Positions 7,012 to 11,622 of a DNA stretch of 11,622 nucleotides are shown here, piece by piece. Made by a program: the position numbers and the translations under genes. Within the stretch, counting starts at the first letter, position 1; the number at the start of each line of letters is the position of its first letter. Origin of the DNA: Bacteroidales bacterium (GTDB lineage: Bacteria > Bacteroidota > Bacteroidia > Bacteroidales > UBA4181); contig JAQVSH010000036.1 of NCBI GenBank assembly GCA_028700615.1, positions 1-11,622 of the forward strand, read 5' to 3'. A model generated the notes under the pieces. The model was not told the DNA's origin, searched no databases, and worked only from the letters and a program-made list of their open reading frames with translations.

Positions 7012-8118
7012 TCAATCTATGATTTCAATATGGTCTCCATGGATTAAAAAATGCCTATTCCCGGAACCTGAAAACGCCAGCAATTCTTTCATCCGTTCCG
7101 TATGAGTATCGGTAATAAAAATTTGTCCGAAACGACCTCCTGAAACCAGACGAACAATGTTTTCGACCCGTTTATTATCAAACTTATCAAACAAATCGTC
7201 CAATAAAAGAATTGGACGGGTTTCATTTTTTTGTGCAATAAAATCGTAATTGGCAAACTTCAATGCGGTAAGAAAAGATTTTTGTTGCCCCTGTGAACCG
7301 AATTTACGGATAGGAAAACCATTCATCATCCACTGCAGATCATCTTTATGAGGGCCCACCGTCGTGTATTGTAATATTCTGTCTCTGGAAAGCGCGCCGG
7401 CAAGCAGGTCTTTAAGCGAAGCATGGTGCATCCGGGAAGAATATACCAATTCCACTTTTTCTTCGGCACCCGAAATTTCCTGATAAAAATACTGAAACAC
7501 AGGCGTCAGTTCCCGGATAAAATCTTCCCGCCGGCTAAACACAGGCTCTCCGTACTGAATCATCTGATCATCCCATAAAGACAACATTTCCGGAGAAAAC
7601 TGGTGGGTTTCCTGAAATGATTTAAGAAGCGCATTCCTCTGATAAACAGCCTTTTGATACATCACCAACTGTTCAAGGTACACTTTGTCAAATTGTGAAA
7701 TGGCGCTATCCATAAATCGTCTCCGTTCCACACTGCCCTCTCCGATCAATGCGTTATCTGAAGGAGAAACCATAATGGAAGGGAATAATCCGATATGATC
7801 TGAAAGACGGCTGTACTCTTTTTTATTCCGCTGAAAATGTTTTTTCTGATTCTGCTTCACCCCGCAATGAACCTGTTCGGTCAATCCGTTACGCAAAAAC
7901 TCTCCCTGAATCATGAAAGAATCTCTTCCGTGCCTTATATTCAGGCTATCCTGAGTGTTCAGATGGCTTTTACACAGGGAAAGATAATGGATAGCATCCA
8001 GAATGTTAGTTTTCCCGACTCCGTTATTTCCTGTAAAACAATTTATTTTGGGGCCAAAAGAAAAATCAGCCTCAACATAATTTTTAAAATCCAGAAGAAA
8101 AAGTTTTTGTAGTTGCAT
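7012..8118 (-). CDS. recF: DNA replication and repair protein RecF
   Basis: SMC-like ATPase that, with RecO and RecR, promotes RecA loading at single-strand gaps and stalled forks. The 368 residues show the full ABC/SMC head set: Walker A GNNGVGKT (30-37), the signature GSQGQQKS (274-281), and Walker B ILLLDDLFDKFD (303-314), followed by a conserved TDTH (336-339). A TVGPHKDDL segment (253-261) is also typical of RecF. Length matches the family. It begins at ATG 8118 after a divergent intergenic region shared with the TPR gene, and is followed by the DUF721 gene. dnaA and dnaN, which adjoin recF in many bacteria, are not in the window. Confidence 0.97.
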   Translation of the reverse strand: MQLQKLFLLDFKNYVEADFSFGPKINCFTGNNGVGKTNILDAIHYLSLCKSHLNTQDSLNIRHGRDSFMIQGEFLRNGLTEQVHCGVKQNQKKHFQRNKKEYSRLSDHIGLFPSIMVSPSDNALIGEGSVERRRFMDSAISQFDKVYLEQLVMYQKAVYQRNALLKSFQETHQFSPEMLSLWDDQMIQYGEPVFSRREDFIRELTPVFQYFYQEISGAEEKVELVYSSRMHHASLKDLLAGALSRDRILQYTTVGPHKDDLQWMMNGFPIRKFGSQGQQKSFLTALKFANYDFIAQKNETRPILLLDDLFDKFDNKRVENIVRLVSGGRFGQIFITDTHTERMKELLAFSGSGNRHFLIHGDHIEIID

Positions 8119-8135
8119 GAATCGGATATATAGCG

Positions 8136-8143
8136 TAAAGGTA
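8136..8143 (-). promoter_or_regulatory. Candidate -7 box for recF
   Basis: The minus strand reads TACCTTTA, one base off TAnnTTTG, ending 17 bases before the recF ATG. Only T-rich sequence, not TTTG, lies at the -33 position. Weak support. Confidence 0.3.
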
Positions 8144-8177
8144 AGGTGATTTAGTAATTAAAAAAAGAATGAGGACA

Positions 8178-8209
8178 TTTGTGTTTTTGTTAAAAAACAC
8201 GTAGGTTTG
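8178..8209 (+). promoter_or_regulatory. Strong Bacteroidota-type promoter for the TPR-ribH unit
   Basis: TTTG at 8178-8181 and TAGGTTTG at 8202-8209 are both exact consensus matches, separated by 20 bases. The TPR gene ATG follows 30 bases after the -7 box. This is the best promoter in the window. Confidence 0.65.
8181..8200. repeat. Perfect inverted repeat filling the TPR promoter spacer (possible operator)
   Basis: Arms GTGTTTTT (8181-8188) and AAAAACAC (8193-8200) are exact reverse complements around a GTTA centre. The repeat occupies the whole interval between the -33 and -7 elements. No plus-strand gene ends upstream, so a terminator role is unlikely; a repressor or activator site is possible, as is chance in AT-rich DNA. 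Confidence 0.45.
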
Positions 8210-8239
8210 CGTCTGTTTTTTCAGATAATCTAAATAATT

Positions 8240-8929
8240 ATGTCTAAAAAAGATACCCCCACCGAAGAGCCTATTCAAAATATTGAAAATGCACTCAGTA
8301 AAGCAGAGCATTTCATTGAAACTAACAGAAAAAGCATTACCATTATTATTGCAGGCATTGTATTGGCTACAGGACTCTACATGGGTTTTACCCATCTGTA
8401 CCTGAAACCTCAGTCTGAAGAAGCGATGGCTCAAATGTTCCCCGCTGAAAAATTCTTTGAAAACGAAGAATATGACAAAGCGCTCAACGGAGAAGGATCC
8501 AGCTTAGGATTTCTGGCCATCATTGATCAATATTCCATTACTCCTTCGGCCAATTTGGCTAATTATTATGCCGGGATTTGCTATTTAAGAACCGGAGACT
8601 TTGAAAAAGCCATTTCCTATCTGGAAAGCTATGATGCAAAAGATAAAATCATCTCTAATATTGCTTTGGGAGCTATCGGAGATGCTTATGCTGAACTTGG
8701 AAAGAACAAAGAAGCTTTATCTTATTATATCAAAGCCTCAGAGTATGTGAAAAATGATTTTACCTCTCCTATATATCTCATGCGTGCAGGGATCTTATAC
8801 GAACAGGAAAATCAACTGCAAAAAGCGCTGGATATTTACAACCAGATTAAAAAAGAATATCCCCAGTCCACGGAAGGCGTTCAGATTGACAAGTACATCT
8901 CCCGTGTTGAAACGAGTCTGTTAAATTAA
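8240..8929 (+). CDS. Membrane-anchored tetratricopeptide-repeat protein
   Basis: A 229-residue protein with a short charged N-terminus, one transmembrane helix at about 32-52, and a C-terminal region of TPR-type helix pairs at about 105-135 (YYAGICYLRTGDFEKAISYLE), 141-170 (ALGAIGDAYAELGKNKEALSYY) and 178-208 (LMRAGILYEQENQLQKALDIY). The layout resembles YfgM-like proteins: an inner-membrane anchor with a protein-binding domain, probably outside the cytoplasm. A scaffold or chaperone-accessory role is possible, but no partner can be named. It starts at ATG 8240 behind the best promoter in the window and is followed by ribH after 52 bases, with no clear promoter between, so the two are probably co-transcribed although functionally unrelated. 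Confidence 0.88.
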   Translation: MSKKDTPTEEPIQNIENALSKAEHFIETNRKSITIIIAGIVLATGLYMGFTHLYLKPQSEEAMAQMFPAEKFFENEEYDKALNGEGSSLGFLAIIDQYSITPSANLANYYAGICYLRTGDFEKAISYLESYDAKDKIISNIALGAIGDAYAELGKNKEALSYYIKASEYVKNDFTSPIYLMRAGILYEQENQLQKALDIYNQIKKEYPQSTEGVQIDKYISRVETSLLN

Positions 8930-8981
8930 CCCTCTGTTTCAGGGCCATCATTCTCTGAAATCAGCCTATTAGACTCTTATT

Positions 8982-9467
8982 ATGGCAACGAAAGATCTCT
9001 CTTTGTACGACAGAAATTCGGTGCCTCCGGCCTGCGGAATGCGTTTCGGGATAGTAGTTTCCGAATGGAACGAAACCATCACTGACAAATTGCGTGAAGG
9101 CGCGGTCAGCACCCTGTTGCTTCATGGAGTTTCCGAAAAGGATATCTCCGTTAAATTTGTGCCGGGAAGTTTTGAATTGCCCCTGGGAGCAAGATTTTTT
9201 GCCGAACAGGAGAAAGTAGATGCCATTATCTGCCTTGGCGCCGTAGTTCGGGGAGGAACCCCTCATTTTGAATATGTTTGCCAGGGAGTGACTCAGGGTA
9301 TCATGCAGGTAAACATGCAATATGGCATCCCGGTGATTTTTGGAGTGTTGACTACGGACGATCAGCAACAAGCATTGGACCGGGCAGGAGGCAAACTGGG
9401 CAATAAAGGCGATGAAGCCGCTGTCACGGCCATCAAAATGGCAGCCCTTAAAAAATCCTTTCTGTAG
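8982..9467 (+). CDS. ribH: 6,7-dimethyl-8-ribityllumazine synthase
   Basis: Cytoplasmic enzyme of the penultimate riboflavin step. It condenses 5-amino-6-ribitylamino-uracil with 3,4-dihydroxy-2-butanone 4-phosphate to lumazine, usually within a large oligomeric shell. The 161-residue protein has the substrate-site aromatic in SEWN (W29), PGSFELP (61-67), the catalytic histidine in VVRGGTPHFEYV (H95), PVIFGVLTT (117-125), and the phosphate-binding arginine in LDRAGGKLGNKGDEAA (R134). No other riboflavin gene is nearby, which is common in this phylum, and no FMN riboswitch-like leader fits in the 52 bases before it. Its stop is 9 bases from the converging hisIE stop. Confidence 0.97.
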   Translation: MATKDLSLYDRNSVPPACGMRFGIVVSEWNETITDKLREGAVSTLLLHGVSEKDISVKFVPGSFELPLGARFFAEQEKVDAIICLGAVVRGGTPHFEYVCQGVTQGIMQVNMQYGIPVIFGVLTTDDQQQALDRAGGKLGNKGDEAAVTAIKMAALKKSFL

Positions 9468-9476
9468 AAATACTGC

Positions 9477-10079
9477 TTATTTATGACGGCTTTCCAGTTT
9501 GGCCGCCACGTCATCCAGACTAAACCCTTTTGCTGTAAGCAAAACGATCAGGTGATACACCAGATCGGCCGCCTCTCCGATGAACAGGTCATTGTTATTG
9601 TCTTTGGCCTCAATCACCGTTTCCACCGCCTCTTCTCCGACTTTCTGGGCCATTCTGTTAATCCCTTTTGAAAACAAATGGGTGGTATATGAACCTTCGG
9701 GCATCTCCTCTTTCCGGCGCTGAATAAACTTCTGAAGATAATCCAGAAAAGCGGTTCCCCGAGTGTTTACTTCGCCGAAGCACGTATCACTCCCGGTATG
9801 ACAAACAGGGCCGCGGGGTCTGGCCATGATCAGAAGCGTATCACTATCACAATCTGCCAAAATCTCATCTACATCCAGAAAATTTCCGCTTTCTTCGCCT
9901 TTGGTCCAAAGCCTGTTCTTAGTGCGGCTAAAAAAAGTTACCTGACGGGTTTCACACGTCTTTTGATAAGCATCCTGGTTCATAAATCCCACCATCAATA
10001 CTTTACGAGTAACAGTATCCTGAATCACAGCGGGAATAAGTCCTCCCATTTTATCAAAATCAAGAGACATCACAATCAT
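9477..10079 (-). CDS. hisIE: Bifunctional phosphoribosyl-AMP cyclohydrolase / phosphoribosyl-ATP pyrophosphatase
   Basis: Fused enzyme for steps 2 and 3 of histidine synthesis: the HisE domain removes pyrophosphate from PR-ATP and the HisI domain opens the adenine ring of PR-AMP to give ProFAR. In the 200-residue protein, HisI comes first, with GLIPAVIQD (13-21), FFSRTKNRLWTKGEESGN (49-66), the metal-binding DCDSD (76-80) and the zinc-site CH and C of GPVCHTGSDTCF (90-101). HisE follows from about 113, with KVGEEAVETVIEA (146-158) and EAADLVYHL (169-177). I chose the ATG at 10079, one base after the hisF stop. A GTG at 10115 would add 12 residues inside hisF and lies outside the conserved domain. 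It is the last gene of the his operon. Confidence 0.96.
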   Translation of the reverse strand: MIVMSLDFDKMGGLIPAVIQDTVTRKVLMVGFMNQDAYQKTCETRQVTFFSRTKNRLWTKGEESGNFLDVDEILADCDSDTLLIMARPRGPVCHTGSDTCFGEVNTRGTAFLDYLQKFIQRRKEEMPEGSYTTHLFSKGINRMAQKVGEEAVETVIEAKDNNNDLFIGEAADLVYHLIVLLTAKGFSLDDVAAKLESRHK

Positions 10080-10080
10080 T

Positions 10081-10845
10081 TTAACGAGTTTTTCTAACAG
10101 TAATTCCTTGGCCACAAAGATAATCTTTCAAATCGGGAATAGAAATCTCTCCGAAATGAAAAACACTGGCGGCTAATGCAGCATCAGCTTTCCCTTTCAG
10201 GAAAACATCTCTGAAATGTTCGGGCTTTCCGGCTCCTCCCGAAGCAATGACAGGGATCCCCAGACGATCGGAAAGAAGCGCAAGCGCTTCATTGGGGAAA
10301 CCTTCTTTGACCCCGTCATGACTCATGCTGGTAAATAAAATTTCCCCGGCGCCTCTGTCCTCTGCCTCCCGGGCCCAGTCAAACAAATTTTTATCTGTAG
10401 GAATCCTGCCTCCGTTAAGATAACAAATCCACCGTCCATCCTCTTCCTGTCGGGCATCAATAGCCGCGACACACACCTGACTGCCAAAATGCCGCGCAAT
10501 TTGATTGATCAGATCCGGATTTTTCAGGGCGGCAGAATTGATCGAAACCTTATCTGCACCGGCGTGTAAGAGCTTTTCAACATCTTCCAGGGCATTAATG
10601 CCTCCTCCCACAGTAAAAGGAATATTTATGTTTTCGGCTACTTTACGGACCAGGTCCACAAAAGTTTTCCGGCCTTCATGGGAAGCCGTAATATCAAGAT
10701 ATACCAATTCATCGGCACCCTGACGGCTGTATTCGGCCCCAAGCTCCACCGGATCTCCGGCATCTCTGAAATTGATAAAATTAACTCCTTTGACGGTTTT
10801 ACCGTCTTTTACATCCAGACAGGGAATGATTCTTTTGGCTAACAT
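10081..10845 (-). CDS. hisF: Imidazole glycerol phosphate synthase, cyclase subunit HisF
   Basis: A (beta/alpha)8-barrel that uses ammonia delivered by HisH to turn PRFAR into imidazole glycerol phosphate and AICAR, linking histidine and purine synthesis. The 254 residues include the two catalytic aspartates at their standard places, D11 in IIPCLDVKDG and D130 in AAIDAR. The phosphate-binding motifs are FTVGGGI (77-83), SINSAA (101-106), TSMSHDGVKEGF (172-183) and ASGGAG (201-206). Length is typical. It begins 6 bases after the hisA stop and ends one base before the hisIE ATG, so tight translational coupling along the operon is likely. Confidence 0.98.
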   Translation of the reverse strand: MLAKRIIPCLDVKDGKTVKGVNFINFRDAGDPVELGAEYSRQGADELVYLDITASHEGRKTFVDLVRKVAENINIPFTVGGGINALEDVEKLLHAGADKVSINSAALKNPDLINQIARHFGSQVCVAAIDARQEEDGRWICYLNGGRIPTDKNLFDWAREAEDRGAGEILFTSMSHDGVKEGFPNEALALLSDRLGIPVIASGGAGKPEHFRDVFLKGKADAALAASVFHFGEISIPDLKDYLCGQGITVRKTR

Positions 10846-10851
10846 AGTATA

Positions 10852-11580
10852 CTATTCTAAATTCATATTGGAAATTTCCTGTAATGAAAGCGTTCCTTCA
10901 TAGATTGCCTTTCCTGTAATGACTGCAGGCACCCCTGCTTCAGCCAGTAAAATAATATCCCGCATACAACTCACGCCCCCGCTGGCAATCAGATAAAGAT
11001 CGGGAAACCGCGAGAGGATCTGCGCATACAAGTCTATGGAAGGGCCCTGCATCATTCCGTCCTTGACAATATCCGTACAAATCACTTTTCGAATCCCTTT
11101 GGCGCAATAGGTATCAATAAACGTCATCAGGTCTTCTTCTGTCGACTCCAGCCATCCGTTTACGGCAATCATGCCATTTTTCACATCTGCGCCCAGAATA
11201 ATCTTTTCCGCGCCGAATTTTTCAATCCAGCCGGCAAACACTTCCGGATTTTTCACCGCAATACTTCCTCCCGTCACCATAGATGCCCCGCAGGAAAAGG
11301 CTGTTTGTAAATCGCTCTCACTTTTAAGGCCCCCTCCGAAATCAATCGTCAGAGAAGTCCCCGAGGCAATCCGTTCCAGCACCCTGTGATTCACAATATG
11401 ATGAGCGTTAGCTCCGTCCAGGTCGACCAGATGCAGCCGCCGGATACCGGCATCCTCAAAGGATTTTGCCATCACCAAAGGATCCTCATGATAGACTGTT
11501 TTTTTGACATAATCCCCCTGTGTAAGGCGGACACATTTCCCGTCCATCAAATCAATCGCAGGTATGATTTCTATAGGCAT
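10852..11580 (-). CDS. hisA: ProFAR isomerase HisA
   Basis: Cytoplasmic (beta/alpha)8-barrel that isomerises the aminoaldose ProFAR to the aminoketose PRFAR, the substrate of HisF-HisH. The 242-residue protein starts MPIEIIPAIDL with catalytic D10. It also has VRLTQGD (17-23), the first phosphate-binding segment FGGGLKS (81-87), a GADVKNG stretch with D132, TDIVKDGMMQGPS (169-181, with D170) and ASGGVS (199-204). The pattern is HisA rather than HisF: IPAIDL replaces IPCLDV, and it lacks the HisF TSM/GF region. The ATG at 11580 lies 12 bases after the probable hisH stop, and hisF follows after 6 bases. Confidence 0.97.
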   Translation of the reverse strand: MPIEIIPAIDLMDGKCVRLTQGDYVKKTVYHEDPLVMAKSFEDAGIRRLHLVDLDGANAHHIVNHRVLERIASGTSLTIDFGGGLKSESDLQTAFSCGASMVTGGSIAVKNPEVFAGWIEKFGAEKIILGADVKNGMIAVNGWLESTEEDLMTFIDTYCAKGIRKVICTDIVKDGMMQGPSIDLYAQILSRFPDLYLIASGGVSCMRDIILLAEAGVPAVITGKAIYEGTLSLQEISNMNLE

Positions 11581-11592
11581 TGAAATATTTTA

Positions 11593-11622
11593 TCAGAATT
11601 TTAGAAAATTTTGAAGAATCAA
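11593..11622 (-). CDS. hisH: C-terminal end of probable HisH glutamine amidotransferase (partial)
   Basis: Nine codons plus TGA enter from the right edge on the minus strand and read LILQNFLKF. HisH proteins typically end in a helix with a (L)LxNFL motif (E. coli ends ...KNFLEM), and hisH normally precedes hisA in this operon order. The match is short, so the identification leans on position: upstream of hisA by 12 bases in the same direction. The glutaminase partner of HisF would be encoded here. Confidence 0.6.
   Translation of the reverse strand: MILQNFLKF

Noticed and set aside
8084..8434. Minus-strand open frame of 116 codons spanning the recF-TPR intergenic region
   Set aside because: It overlaps the start of recF and the TPR gene on the opposite strand and runs through two promoter regions; the translation looks like noise.
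8930..8981. Possible terminator or riboswitch between the TPR gene and ribH
   Set aside because: Only a 4-base CCCT/AGGG pairing is visible with no T-run, and 52 bases is far too short for an FMN riboswitch.
8961..9371. Minus-strand open frame of 136 codons opposite ribH
   Set aside because: It is the complement of ribH, whose active-site motifs are all intact; no independent signal supports it.
10080..10115. Longer hisIE start at GTG 10115, inside hisF
   Set aside because: The extra residues precede the conserved HisI domain, while an ATG sits one base after the hisF stop, the normal operon arrangement.
1..11622. Search for defence systems, prophage or insertion-sequence ends, tRNA genes, CRISPR repeats or other novel multi-gene systems
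   Set aside because: All substantial open frames are accounted for by recognisable housekeeping families plus one exported protein; I saw no repeat arrays, transposase, integrase or tRNA-like cloverleaf.

Overview
The window reads as an ordinary stretch of chromosome from a member of the Bacteroidota, most likely Bacteroidales-like. Four things point there: promoter-like sites of the TTTG / TAnnTTTG type upstream of several genes, no clear Shine-Dalgarno sequences, a SusC-style carboxypeptidase-regulatory-like exported protein, and the neighbour set recF, DUF721, a membrane-anchored TPR protein and ribH. There is no mobile element, RNA gene or CRISPR array, and no gene-free stretch longer than about 120 bases.

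Layout. From 1 to 3749 everything is on the minus strand. iorA and iorB encode the two subunits of indolepyruvate:ferredoxin oxidoreductase (aromatic amino-acid catabolism or fermentation). A PiT-family phosphate transporter follows and runs off the left edge. A short exported protein of unknown role (3848-4486, plus strand) diverges from iorA. Its stop codon overlaps, tail to tail, the stop codon of yqgE (minus), which lies downstream of a DHH/DHHA1 phosphoesterase of the NrnA type (minus). A divergent promoter region at about 6168-6273 separates that phosphoesterase from ndk (plus). ndk converges on a DUF721/DciA-like gene that sits directly after recF (both minus). A second divergent promoter region at 8119-8239 separates recF from a TPR membrane protein and ribH (both plus). 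ribH converges on the end of a histidine operon read on the minus strand: the last codons of a probable hisH, then hisA, hisF and hisIE, tightly packed.

How the genes work together. hisH, hisA, hisF and hisIE cover the middle steps of histidine synthesis: HisIE makes the ProFAR substrate of HisA, and HisH-HisF form the glutamine-amidotransferase cyclase. recF and DUF721 are a replication/repair pair. ndk (nucleotide balance), nrnA (nanoRNA or pAp turnover) and ribH (riboflavin) are unrelated housekeeping functions. iorAB forms its own metabolic unit.

I found no previously undescribed system. The most notable non-coding signals are an 8-bp perfect inverted repeat filling the spacer of the promoter in front of the TPR gene, a 10-base-spaced direct repeat in the ndk promoter spacer, and a near-leaderless, non-ATG start for the DHH phosphoesterase. 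On the protein side, IorA lacks the C-terminal ferredoxin-type iron-sulfur domain found in the archaeal enzymes. All of this was read by eye, without database searches.
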